From Synechococcus sp. Tobar12-5m-g (lineage in GTDB: Bacteria > Cyanobacteriota > Cyanobacteriia > PCC-6307 > Cyanobiaceae), in NCBI RefSeq assembly GCF_024345415.1, contig NZ_JAGQBB010000016.1, forward strand, positions 1 to 64,000: a DNA stretch of 64,000 nt, read 5' to 3'. The position numbers and the translations under genes are program-made. This document shows positions 38,542-46,139 of the stretch, in pieces (within the stretch, counting starts at the first letter, position 1; every line of letters starts with the position of its first letter). The notes under the pieces are model-generated. The model was not told where the DNA came from. It made no database searches and was given only the letters and a program-made list of their open reading frames with translations.

Positions 38542-39921
38542 TCAGACAAGCCTTGAGCCGCTCGCCTGAAGCCGCTGGTCAGGATCGAACACGGCGGCGA
38601 TCGAACGGATCAACCAGCGGCCGGGTTCGGTCACCTCGAGCCGCTGGTCGGCCAGGCGCACCAGACCATCCCGCTCCATCGCCTCCAGGGCACGCCATTC
38701 GGGCTTGAACCTGATGCGGGCTGAAAGGGGAAGGCCCAGCTCGGGGTCAGCAAAGTCCACGGCGAAACGACACATCAACCGCTGGATGATGCGGCGGCGC
38801 AGCAGCACATCGGGATCGCGCACCACCAGCCCGCGCTCCACCGGCAGCTCGCCGGCTTCGAGGGCGGCCCCATAGGCCTTGAGGGTCCGCTGATTCTGGC
38901 TGAACAGGGCGGGGAACTGGCTGATCGCCGTGACGCCGATCGCCAGCAGATCCAGCTCACCACCGGTGGTGTAACCCTGGAAATTGCGGTGCAGCCGGCC
39001 TTCCCGGGCCGCCACCGCCAGGCTGTCTCCCGCCAGGGCGAAATGGTCCATGCCGATCGCGTCGTAGCCGTCGCCGGTGAAGGCGTTGTAGGCGGCCTGC
39101 AACATCTGCACCCGCTCCCGCTGGCTGGGCAGATCGTCGGCGGCGATCTTGCGCTGCAGGGGCAGCTGCTGGGGCAGGTAGGCGAAGCTGAACAGGGACA
39201 CCCGATCGGGCCGCAGCTCCTCCACCAGGGCGATCGTGGTGGCAAAGCGCTCCGGGGTCTGCAGCGGCAGGCCGCAGATCAGATCCACGTTCACACTCTC
39301 GAAGCCCGCCTCCCGCATCCAGCCCATCGCCCGCTGCAGCTGGTCGGCCGGCACGATCCGGTTCACCGCCGCCTGCACCTCAGGGTCGGCGTCCTGGATG
39401 CCGAAGCTGATCCGGTTGAAGCCCAGCCGGCACAGCCCCAGCACCTCCTGGCGACTGAGAAACTCCGGGTTCACCTCGATCGAGGCTTCCAGATCGGGGG
39501 CCAGGTCGAAATGGCGCTCGATCAAGACCCAGAGCTCGGCCTGCTCCGCGATGCTCAGGTAGTTGGGGGTGCCGCCTCCCCAGTGCAGTTGGCCAAGGCG
39601 ACGGCGCTGGCCGGAGGAGTGCCGGATCAGCTCCAGCTCCATGCCCAGGGCCCGAAGATAGGGTTCCACCACCTTCGATCCGGCCTGGGTGGTGATCCGG
39701 TTGCAGCCGCAGTACCAGCAGGCATGGCGGCAGAAGGGGAGGTGCACGTAGAGGGAGAGAGCCTCTGCGGAGGGCCGGGCCAGCTCGGCCGCCAGGTCGG
39801 CGGCACCCACAGCGGGGTGAAAACTGGCGGCGGTGGGGTAGCTGGTGTAGCGGGGGACGGGCTTGTCGTACTTGAGCAGCAGCTGCAGTGGATCAAGGCG
39901 CGCGGGTGCGGTGGCGGGCAT
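38542..39921 (-). CDS. hemN: Oxygen-independent coproporphyrinogen III oxidase
   Basis: 459 residues. The radical-SAM cluster is in FCRHACWYCGCNRITT (CxxxCxxC plus the fourth Cys). GGGTPNYLS, EVNPEFLSRQEV, FGIQDADPEVQAAVNR and NVDLICGLPLQTPERF are HemN signatures. It decarboxylates coproporphyrinogen III without O2, replacing HemF when oxygen is low. It lies 62 bp downstream of ho on the same strand; the pair forms the left arm of the low-oxygen island. Confidence 0.97.
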   Translation of the reverse strand: MPATAPARLDPLQLLLKYDKPVPRYTSYPTAASFHPAVGAADLAAELARPSAEALSLYVHLPFCRHACWYCGCNRITTQAGSKVVEPYLRALGMELELIRHSSGQRRRLGQLHWGGGTPNYLSIAEQAELWVLIERHFDLAPDLEASIEVNPEFLSRQEVLGLCRLGFNRISFGIQDADPEVQAAVNRIVPADQLQRAMGWMREAGFESVNVDLICGLPLQTPERFATTIALVEELRPDRVSLFSFAYLPQQLPLQRKIAADDLPSQRERVQMLQAAYNAFTGDGYDAIGMDHFALAGDSLAVAAREGRLHRNFQGYTTGGELDLLAIGVTAISQFPALFSQNQRTLKAYGAALEAGELPVERGLVVRDPDVLLRRRIIQRLMCRFAVDFADPELGLPLSARIRFKPEWRALEAMERDGLVRLADQRLEVTEPGRWLIRSIAAVFDPDQRLQASGSRLV

Positions 39922-39983
39922 GGAGACCGAAGATTGGGGGTGGACGAGCTGGGAGCTGGAGGGGATTCAGGGACTGGGGGATG

Positions 39984-40697
39984 TCAGGAGCCAGCCGGTG
40001 CGTCCAGTTCGCCCAGTTCTCCCAGCAGCCGCTGGGTATCGCCGAAGGCGAGCACGGCTTCATCGAGCAGCTCGGCCTCTTCCGCCTCACTTAGTTCAAG
40101 CTGCTCGAAGGCGTTGTGCAGGGCGGCCTTGAGCACGGGAATCGGCCGATCGAACGCCCAGAAGCGCACCGCCGGCAGTCCGTGGGCGGCCAGGATCGCG
40201 TTGGCCTGCTCCGCCAGCTGCTGGCCGCCGGAGAGGTCGCCGCCGTAGCGCACATAAACGTGGGCCAGGAAGCGATGCGGGGCCTGCTGGGCCAGGGTGC
40301 CGAGGTGCTCGAGCCAGATGGCCGCGGCGGCGGAGGGCGGCGTGGCCGGGGCCACCGCCAGGGCGGCCGTGTCGGCGGCCAGGCCAGCGCTGCGGGCCAG
40401 ATCCGCCCAGGGGAGATCGGCGGCGCCGAGGGCGGCGGCCAGCTCGGGGCCCCGCTCTTCAATCAGGGCGTAGCCCGGCCCAAGGGCACGGATCAGGGCC
40501 GCCAGCTGCAGCGGGCTGGCCTGGCCATCGAGCAGGGAGCGCGAGAAGGCCATGCCTTCGGCGGCGTGGTGGGCGGCACCAATGCGGGCATGCAGGCGGC
40601 GCACCCGCGGGCCGAAACCCTTTCGGGCGTCCGTGTCGGCGGGGAGGGCATGGTCTGAGATCGGAGCGGGAAGGGGCGAGGGGAGCGTGGTGATCAT
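39984..40697 (-). CDS. ho2: Heme oxygenase (HO2-like, low-oxygen cluster)
   Basis: 237 residues from ATG 40697 (MITTLPSPLPAP). The proximal haem His is in IGAAHHAAEGMAFSRSLLDG, and the distal helix motif is YVRYGGDLSGGQQLAEQA. It opens haem to biliverdin for phycobilins and iron release. The HO2 label rests on context (upstream of hemN, near acsF and a D1'); the sequence alone gives only heme oxygenase. It is Ala-rich and divergent from the gene at 40811. Confidence 0.92.
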   Translation of the reverse strand: MITTLPSPLPAPISDHALPADTDARKGFGPRVRRLHARIGAAHHAAEGMAFSRSLLDGQASPLQLAALIRALGPGYALIEERGPELAAALGAADLPWADLARSAGLAADTAALAVAPATPPSAAAAIWLEHLGTLAQQAPHRFLAHVYVRYGGDLSGGQQLAEQANAILAAHGLPAVRFWAFDRPIPVLKAALHNAFEQLELSEAEEAELLDEAVLAFGDTQRLLGELGELDAPAGS

Positions 40698-40810
40698 GGC
40701 GAAGGCGACCGGAGGCGAAGGGACTCGAGTGGAATCAAGCATTTCAATGGTATCGCGCTACCGTTATTCCGTTGTTTCATCGTTGCGGTTTTGTTGCAAC
40801 GTCCCTGCCC
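40698..40810. promoter_or_regulatory. Divergent promoter region of ho/hemN and the gene at 40811
   Basis: It holds two small inverted repeats: ggta-tcgcgc-tacc (40749-40762) and cgttgc-ggttttgtt-gcaacg (about 40781-40801). The stretch tattccg...atcgttg recurs, with different spacing, upstream of psbA at about 46038-46053. This may be a shared low-oxygen control signal. Confidence 0.35.
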
Positions 40811-41164
40811 ATGGCTTCCGCCCCCTTTGTCCCGTCCTCTGCGCCCCGCTGCCTGCATCTGCTGCTGGCAGCCTCGGGCCAGCTCAGCGCCGATGGCCAG
40901 CTGCGGGAACTGATCGCCGAGCGGCGTGATCGCCGCGGCACCGATGTGGAGCTCTGGTACTTGCCACCGGCGGCGCTCGCCCGGGTACTGCCGGATGGAG
41001 CACCGGGCCAGGAAGGGGTGGTGGCTGGAGATCCGGCGGTGATCACCTGGCTGCAGCTGCGTTTCGGGGGCATGGTGAGCATTGCCCTGCTGGATCCACA
41101 ACGGCTCCATGCCCAGGCCGACGGCCTGCCCCCCCGGGCACCGCTGCCGGCGCTGGCGCTCTAA
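40811..41164 (+). CDS. Hypothetical protein in the low-oxygen island
   Basis: 117 residues from ATG 40811. CLHLLLAASGQLSADGQLRE is followed by RRGTDVELWYLPPAALARVL and ITWLQLRFGGMVSIALLDPQ. It looks like a small alpha/beta protein without signal peptide or membrane span. I do not recognise the family. Its position, divergent from ho, suggests shared control. Confidence 0.6.
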   Translation: MASAPFVPSSAPRCLHLLLAASGQLSADGQLRELIAERRDRRGTDVELWYLPPAALARVLPDGAPGQEGVVAGDPAVITWLQLRFGGMVSIALLDPQRLHAQADGLPPRAPLPALAL

Positions 41165-41336
41165 AGGCCGCCAGGCGGCGGGGGCGTCAGGGCCGCCGCA
41201 CCGTTGTGTCCGGGACGACAGCCGGGACCCCTTGAGCCCTCGAAAGTTCTTTTCTCTGCTGGGATCAGCGAGCGGACCTCGTCGATCGCCACACCCCCCC
41301 TCTTTGCCCATCCCCTGAGCCCCAGAGCGTCACCCC

Positions 41337-41612
41337 ATGACCATCAGCCCTCTCCTGGGCCCCCGCCATGGGGTTCTGATCAATCGGCTCCGCCGCTGTC
41401 TTGATGGCATCGGCCCGCGCCATGCCGCCGTGGCCCGCCTGCTGGTGCGGCTGATCCCCGCCCGCTGCCCCTTCGAGCGCGACGTGGTGATCGCCGGTCG
41501 CAAACTGCTGCACATCCCGCCGCTGTGCAGGATTAACCCTCTGTTCGACGAGCTGATGGCGCTCCGCTTCCGCGCCCTCTGCCGCCTGGAGGCCCGGCGG
41601 CCAATCTCCTAG
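41337..41612 (+). CDS. Mo-dependent nitrogenase C-terminal-domain protein
   Basis: 91 residues. LVRLIPARCPFERDVVIAGR, LLHIPPLCRINPLFDEL and ALRFRALCRLE match the Mo-nitro_C family, named from cyanobacterial proteins near nitrogenase genes. Three Cys are well placed for a metal or cofactor. No nif gene is in the window, so a nitrogenase role is not implied. It converges on the ADO-like gene, overlapping by 4 bp. Confidence 0.8.
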   Translation: MTISPLLGPRHGVLINRLRRCLDGIGPRHAAVARLLVRLIPARCPFERDVVIAGRKLLHIPPLCRINPLFDELMALRFRALCRLEARRPIS

Positions 41613-42034
41613 CCCCGGTCGGCCTCATCGGCCAGCACCGTCGCCGTGATCGGCGCAGCATGGGCATCGGCCACCGGTAGATAGCAGCGGTAGGCGGCCA
41701 CGGCGAAGCTTTCCACGATCAGGCACTGGATCACCAGCGCCCCAACCGGGTCTGCGGCGCTGAGCGCCTCATTGAAGAGCCCGTGCAGCGGCGCGAACAG
41801 CCGGCTCGCCAGGGGCAGATCGGGGCGAATGGCCAGCTGGCGGCCGCAGCCCACGAAATCCACGGCGTGGCCGCCTTCCATCGCCGCCAGGCGCCAAAGC
41901 TCGTCGCCATCTTCAGGCACCAATTTCGCCAGCTTTCGGAAGTGGCGGTCGGCCAGCCCCTCGCCCACGATCGCGAGGCCGTTGATCCGTGCGTAGGCGT
42001 CGCGGTAGGCGGGGGTGAGCTCAGGAACGGGCAT
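41609..42034 (-). CDS. Truncated aldehyde-deformylating-oxygenase-like diiron protein
   Basis: 141 residues, against about 230 for ADO. YRDAYARINGLAIVGEG, AMEGGHAVDFVGCGRQL, VIQCLIVESFAVAAY and YLPVADAHAAPITATVLADE follow cyanobacterial ADO closely. Putative iron ligands Glu25, Glu53, His56, Glu108 and Glu137 remain. The protein stops at ADEADRG, so the last ligand His of the second ExxH and about 90 C-terminal residues are missing. ADO makes alkanes from fatty aldehydes; this one may be inactive or have another role. It starts 8 bp after the glycosyltransferase stop. Confidence 0.75.
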   Translation of the reverse strand: MPVPELTPAYRDAYARINGLAIVGEGLADRHFRKLAKLVPEDGDELWRLAAMEGGHAVDFVGCGRQLAIRPDLPLASRLFAPLHGLFNEALSAADPVGALVIQCLIVESFAVAAYRCYLPVADAHAAPITATVLADEADRG

Positions 42035-42041
42035 GGGGACC

Positions 42042-42785
42042 TCAGGTGATGGAAACGGGAACAGGATTGGCAACAGCAGGAACCGGCTCCAGCCGCAACG
42101 GCTCGTTCATGGCGGCGCGGGCCGCCAGCCAGCGGTCTGAGGCGGGCATGGTCTGGCAGTCGTCGAACCAGGGGCCGCCGAGGGTGTAATGCAGGATCTT
42201 CGGGGCGGCCGGCAGCGGCTGCACCCCCACCAGCACGTTCCATTCCGGCGGCAGCGCGCCGATCTGCTCGTCCGCCAGCCAGTGGAACTGGTGCAGCTCC
42301 AGGCCCGAGGCGGTGTTGACGAACTCCGGCGTGAGCGCCGCGCAGCGCTCGCAGTTAAACAGCATCACCGACGACCAGTTCTTGCGGCCGTAGGGCGTCT
42401 GGGGCATGCCCTGGAACTTCAGACCCTCCTCGCAGGCGTGCTGGTGCTTGACCACCTGCACCGCAAAGCGGTCGTCGCGCAGGGCCCAGAGCTCGGCGAG
42501 ATCCGCCAGGCACAGCATGTCGGCGTCGATGAACAGGGCCCAGCCCTCGTAGCCCGCCAACCAGGGCACCAGGAAGCGGCTGAAAGAGAAATCGGTGCTC
42601 TGGCGCGCATCGCGCTCCCGCTGGTACACGCCTGCCAGCTGATCGAGCCGCACCTGGCCGATCAGCAGCGGCAGGCTGGAGCGGGCCTGAAACGAATCGG
42701 CGAGCACGTTCACCGCCACCCGCTCCCGCGGGTCGTAGCCGACGAACACGCGTGGCATCTCAAGGCCATCGGGCGCGCTGCTCAT
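42042..42785 (-). CDS. GT8-like glycosyltransferase
   Basis: 247 residues from ATG 42785, overlapping the acsF stop (ATGA). RVFVGYDPRERVAVNVLADS begins the nucleotide-sugar-binding fold. The DxD motif is in WALFIDADMLCLADLAEL. SSVMLFNCERC and the late ILHYTLGGPWFDDC resemble GT8-type enzymes. Acceptor and sugar are unknown. It is unusual inside a chlorophyll-synthesis operon. Confidence 0.82.
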   Translation of the reverse strand: MSSAPDGLEMPRVFVGYDPRERVAVNVLADSFQARSSLPLLIGQVRLDQLAGVYQRERDARQSTDFSFSRFLVPWLAGYEGWALFIDADMLCLADLAELWALRDDRFAVQVVKHQHACEEGLKFQGMPQTPYGRKNWSSVMLFNCERCAALTPEFVNTASGLELHQFHWLADEQIGALPPEWNVLVGVQPLPAAPKILHYTLGGPWFDDCQTMPASDRWLAARAAMNEPLRLEPVPAVANPVPVSIT

Positions 42786-43831
42786 CCGCCCTCCGCCGGC
42801 ACCATGGGTTGGCAGAACTGGCGGAGCAGCAAAGCAGCGAAACGAAGCTTCAGCCCCAGCAGCCGCAGCAGCGAGGCTCCTTCCGCCTTGGCCGCCTGCC
42901 ACTCCTGGAAGCAGGCCACCAGCCGGTCACGCAGCGCAAGGAAGTGGCTGTTCTCCAGGTTGAACACCCAGGGGAAGGCCCGGCGGGCGGTGCGGTTGGT
43001 GTTGCGCATCACTTCGGCGTCAAAGCGGTGGGGATCCATTCCCAGGATCCGGTAGAAATCCCCCCGCTCACACACGGTGAGGCTGTGGGTGAGAAACACC
43101 GACCAGAGGAAGAAGCGGCTGAGCAACTTGCCGCGCATACCCTGCTTCAGGGCGGGCCAGCAGCGAATCAGCAGATTGAAGATGTCGCCGTGGCGGTTCT
43201 CGTCCTGGCACCAGGGCTCGAAGAAATCGAACAGCGGCGCGAAGGCATTGTCGGGGTGGGCCTTGAGGTGCCGGTCGATGAGGATGTACCGCCAGTAGCC
43301 GATCTTCTCGGACAGAAACACCGAATACAGCACCCAGCTGAGCGGGAACCAGGTGATCGGCCGCTTCGTACTCAGTTTCGGCAGATCGAGCTCGATCCCT
43401 TCCGCCACCAGCGCCCGGTTGAGGAAACCTGCATGGCGGGCCTCATCACGGGCCATCAACTGGAACAGCCGACCCAGCTCCGTCCGGTCGGCCTGGAACA
43501 AACGGCGGGAGAGCTCCTTGAACAGCAGAAAACCGGAGAATTCCGACACACAGGAGCGCACCAGGTAACTCTCGTAGGCCGTCTTCTCCTCCAGGCTCAG
43601 GTCGCGGAGGCGATCGAGCGGGGCCTTGCGGTCGAAGTGGTCGCGGTTGTGGTCGGCCTCCATCTCGGCGAGCATCGCCTCGAAGGCCGGCCGTTGCGGC
43701 TCCAGATCGGTGCGGGCGGCCTTCTCGATTTCGGTGGTGTAAAAGCGGGGCGTCAGCAGGTCTTCCCGCAGGTGAGGCGCGGCGGTGGGAGCGGAGCCGG
43801 CATTGACGGCGGAGGTGGTGGTGACAGTCAT
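42782..43831 (-). CDS. acsF: Mg-protoporphyrin IX monomethyl ester oxidative cyclase (AcsF/ChlA, second form)
   Basis: 349 residues from ATG 43831, overlapping the hemerythrin stop. LLTPRFYTTEIEKAA, EMEADHNRDHF, and the diiron motifs LMARDEARHAGFLNRALV and WCQDENRHGDIFNLLI are those of AcsF. It forms the fifth ring of chlorophyll using O2. Its company with hemerythrin, hemN and ho suggests the low-oxygen paralogue (ChlAII); a primary copy is probably elsewhere. Confidence 0.95.
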   Translation of the reverse strand: MTVTTTSAVNAGSAPTAAPHLREDLLTPRFYTTEIEKAARTDLEPQRPAFEAMLAEMEADHNRDHFDRKAPLDRLRDLSLEEKTAYESYLVRSCVSEFSGFLLFKELSRRLFQADRTELGRLFQLMARDEARHAGFLNRALVAEGIELDLPKLSTKRPITWFPLSWVLYSVFLSEKIGYWRYILIDRHLKAHPDNAFAPLFDFFEPWCQDENRHGDIFNLLIRCWPALKQGMRGKLLSRFFLWSVFLTHSLTVCERGDFYRILGMDPHRFDAEVMRNTNRTARRAFPWVFNLENSHFLALRDRLVACFQEWQAAKAEGASLLRLLGLKLRFAALLLRQFCQPMVPAEGG

Positions 43832-44307
43832 CGGTGAACCTTCATGGAAGGGGTGGTGGCTGAAGCGGCACAGGCGTAGGCGATGGCATCGGCGCTGTGG
43901 CGGTGGTGATTGAACCAGGCCTGCAGGTCCATCAGCCACTGGAGCCGGGCTGTGTGGTGCTGGCCGTCCCGCTGCCAGTCCTCGGTGACGTCACGAGCCA
44001 CCTGGCGATGGGAGGCCCCATGGCTGTCGCAGAGGCTTCCCCAGCGGGCCAGCCAGCGCTCCTCAAGCCGCAGATGCAGGATCAGCAGCCGCAGCAACCG
44101 GGCGCAGCTGGCCTGCTCAGTGGCGAATTCGGCGGGGCCGAGGTCCTTCTCGTGACGGCAATGGCATTCGATCGCCTGCGCCAGCAGGCCCTCAAGCCGG
44201 TCATGCTGCTGCTCCAGCAGGTTCCGTTGGTCGGGCCAACGCCGCGGCCAGGGAATGGCCGAGGCGCTTGGGTGCGGCGCAGGCGGCGTCAGGAGCAGGG
44301 CAGGCAT
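43828..44307 (-). CDS. Hemerythrin-like O2-binding protein
   Basis: 159 residues. The putative diiron ligands fit the hemerythrin spacing: His35 (LEQQHDRLEGLL), His78 and Glu82 (LILHLRLEERW), His96 and His100 (CDSHGASHRQV), and His135 and Asp140 (WFNHHRHSADAIAY). It would bind O2 or scavenge or sense it. It is the first gene of an operon in which every junction through the glycosyltransferase overlaps as ATGA. I infer it could supply O2 to AcsF or signal O2 level; neither is shown. Confidence 0.8.
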   Translation of the reverse strand: MPALLLTPPAPHPSASAIPWPRRWPDQRNLLEQQHDRLEGLLAQAIECHCRHEKDLGPAEFATEQASCARLLRLLILHLRLEERWLARWGSLCDSHGASHRQVARDVTEDWQRDGQHHTARLQWLMDLQAWFNHHRHSADAIAYACAASATTPSMKVHR

Positions 44308-44521
44308 GTCTCATCGACATAACGACAGTGTGATAGTACATGCATTGCATCACATGATCTCTTCTGGGCTTGGTCTTGTCAGCCTGGCCCCAGTCATGGC
44401 TTGAGGCTCGTGATCACCAAGCCACCGTGATACTGCGTTATCACGGTGGCTTGGTGCCAGGCTGGCGACGAAGGGGCTAAAGTCCGAACGTTGCTTCGTT
44501 GATTCCGTTCGCTCCGTGCCG
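44308..44521. promoter_or_regulatory. Divergent control region between hemerythrin operon and arsR
   Basis: It contains a perfect palindrome (44415-44456) and a 26-base interrupted palindrome, tgtgat-N14-atcaca (44329-44354), 22 bases upstream of the hemerythrin start. The region is AT-richer than the genes. Both elements are likely regulator sites for the island. Promoter boxes were not assigned with confidence. Confidence 0.6.
44415..44456. repeat. Perfect 18-bp-arm palindrome, candidate ArsR operator
   Basis: Left arm caccaagccaccgtgata and right arm tatcacggtggcttggtg are exact complements around the 6-base spacer ctgcgt. The core tgata-N6-tatca has the size of ArsR/MarR operators. No T run follows on either strand, which argues against a terminator. 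It lies 66 bp upstream of the arsR start. Confidence 0.8.
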
Positions 44522-44827
44522 ATGGAGGCCCTCGCCGACTACTTCAAGGTCTTCTCCGAGCCCAACCGCTTGGCTGTTCTGGACGCCCTGCGCGGCGGCG
44601 CCCTCAACGTCACCGCCGTGGTGGAACGGACCGGCCTGAGCCAGGCGCTTGTCTCCAAGCACCTCAAGTTGCTCACGATCGCCGGGGTGGTGAGGCGGCG
44701 ACCCGAGGGCAGCCTGGTGTTCTACGAGGTGATCGACAAGAACGTGTTCAGGCTGATCCAGCAGGCCGACAAGCTGCTGCTGGCTACCCGGCGCCAGCAG
44801 CTCGATGCCCTGGTTGCCATCCTCTGA
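44522..44827 (+). CDS. ArsR-family transcriptional regulator, cysteine-free
   Basis: 101 residues from ATG 44522 (MEALADYFKVFSEPNRLAVL). The winged helix reads NVTAVVERTGLSQALVSKHL, then KLLTIAGVVRRRPEGSLVFY. There is no Cys at all, so the classic metal site (ELCVCDL) is absent. The signal must be sensed in another way or through a partner. It is followed at once by the pentapeptide-repeat gene and faces the hemerythrin operon; it probably controls the island. In Synechocystis the comparable cluster is controlled by a MarR-type protein (ChlR). Confidence 0.88.
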   Translation: MEALADYFKVFSEPNRLAVLDALRGGALNVTAVVERTGLSQALVSKHLKLLTIAGVVRRRPEGSLVFYEVIDKNVFRLIQQADKLLLATRRQQLDALVAIL

Positions 44828-45469
44828 GTGCCCCCGGTTTCTCTCGCCGAGCTGCGACAGGCCCTGGCGTCGGGAGAGCGTTCCTTTCCCGCGCTTTGGC
44901 TCCACGGGATCGATGGCGGTGATCTGGATCTGGCCGACTGCGACCTCAGCGGCAGCTCGTTCCAGGAATCCCGCTTCGGCCACGCCAACCTCAGCGGTGC
45001 CCTGCTGGCGGGCTGCCGCTTTCAGCGTTCCCTGATCTGGGGCGCGGATCTCTCCGGGGTGCGGGCCGCCGGTTCGTTCTGGCATGAGGCCGATCTCTCA
45101 GGCTGCCGGCTGCAGCAGGCCGACTTCCGTCGGGCGCTGCTGCACCGCTGCTGCCTGCGGGGCGTGGTGGCCGCCGGCAGCCACTGGCAGGAGGCCCGCC
45201 TGGTGGAAGCCGATTTCCGCTCCGGCCTCGACCAGCTCACTGACTTGGGCGGAGCCGATTTCAGCGGCGCCGATCTGAGCTTCGCCAGCCTCGGCGGCAC
45301 CCAGATGCACGGGGCCCAGCTTCGCGGGGCCTGCCTCTACGGGGCCGACCTGCGCCAGGCCGATCTTCGCCAGGCCGACCTGCGTGGCTGCGACCTGCGC
45401 GACACCCAACTCGATGGGGCCGTGCTGGACGGGGCCTTGTTGGGAGGGGCCCGGCTCGATTCCGCTTAG
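44828..45469 (+). CDS. Pentapeptide-repeat protein
   Basis: 213 residues from GTG 44828, directly after the arsR stop. A(D/N)LxG-type repeats run from about residue 30 to the end (DLDLADCDLSGSSFQESRFG, GADLRQADLRQADLRGCDLR). They form a right-handed beta-helix. No signal peptide or extra domain. Function unknown; such proteins can act as scaffolds or DNA mimics. Same transcript as arsR; its stop overlaps that of the convergent DUF3122 gene. Confidence 0.88.
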   Translation: MPPVSLAELRQALASGERSFPALWLHGIDGGDLDLADCDLSGSSFQESRFGHANLSGALLAGCRFQRSLIWGADLSGVRAAGSFWHEADLSGCRLQQADFRRALLHRCCLRGVVAAGSHWQEARLVEADFRSGLDQLTDLGGADFSGADLSFASLGGTQMHGAQLRGACLYGADLRQADLRQADLRGCDLRDTQLDGAVLDGALLGGARLDSA

Positions 45470-45975
45470 CCCTCCCCTGCGGTGCTGATGGCGGCCACAA
45501 TCTCCGGTGACAGCATCAGATCCCGATCCGGGGCGTCTTGTAGGGGGATGGAAATCCTCAGGGGAAGGGCGTTGCTGGGCCTGGGCACCAGGCCGGCAAG
45601 ATCGAACTGAGCCGAGCCAGCGGGGATGGCCGCTTCCCCGGCGGGCACCTGCTCCTCGCTGCGATTGGCGAGTTGCCAGTGGGCTCCCGTGGTCCCTTGG
45701 ACCTCCATCGGGCGTTGATGGTCCAGCCGCTGATCCAGGCCCAGGGCGTTGAGGCGCAGGCGCCAGCCTGGCTCAAAATCCGGGTCGGGCTGCTCGAACA
45801 GGCTGATTGCCCAGCGCTCACCGCTGGTGTCCGCCTGCGACCAGCGCTGGATTGGGGCTGCTGCCTGGGCCGGTGCCGGTGCCAACAGGGCAAGGCCGGA
45901 GAGGGTGAGCAGGGAGGCGAACAGGCCGGCCAGCACGCGGACCTGCCAACGACGATGGGCGGAGTCTTTTGCCAT
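45466..45975 (-). CDS. Exported DUF3122 protein
   Basis: 169 residues. The signal peptide (VLAGLFASLLTLSGLALLAP, then APAQA) is followed by a beta-rich domain: RWSQADTSGERWAISLFEQP, WRLRLNALGLDQ, RPMEVQGTTGAHWQLAN. This fits DUF3122, a cyanobacterial/plastid family of lumenal or periplasmic proteins. It is divergent from psbA, sharing a 164-bp control region. A photosystem-linked role is a guess. Confidence 0.78.
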   Translation of the reverse strand: MAKDSAHRRWQVRVLAGLFASLLTLSGLALLAPAPAQAAAPIQRWSQADTSGERWAISLFEQPDPDFEPGWRLRLNALGLDQRLDHQRPMEVQGTTGAHWQLANRSEEQVPAGEAAIPAGSAQFDLAGLVPRPSNALPLRISIPLQDAPDRDLMLSPEIVAAISTAGEG

Positions 45976-46139
45976 GGGATCGTGCAGCCAAAACTAAGGC
46001 AATACCACTCATAGCAACGCTCCGGCTTTATGCAGGTATTCCGGTATCGTTGTAGAGGGGAAGGAGGTAGTTCTGCCCCGGCTGAATGCTCCGCCGGGTC
46101 AACCCACCACCGAGCCCAACGTCCCATGCCCTCCTCACC
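45976..46139. promoter_or_regulatory. psbA upstream region and leader
   Basis: It contains aatacc (about 46000) and ggtatt (46034-46039) as a spaced inverted pair, and ggtatcgttg following. A strong Shine-Dalgarno-like aaggaggt (46061-46068) precedes an in-frame ATG at 46086 by 17 bases and lies 72 bases from the true psbA ATG. It may be part of an RNA control element rather than the working ribosome site. Confidence 0.4.

Noticed and set aside
41337-41612. Evidence of nitrogen fixation
   Set aside because: Only a family name; no nif gene is present.
44415-44456. Palindrome as a transcription terminator
   Set aside because: No T run on either strand and it lies upstream of, not after, both divergent genes.
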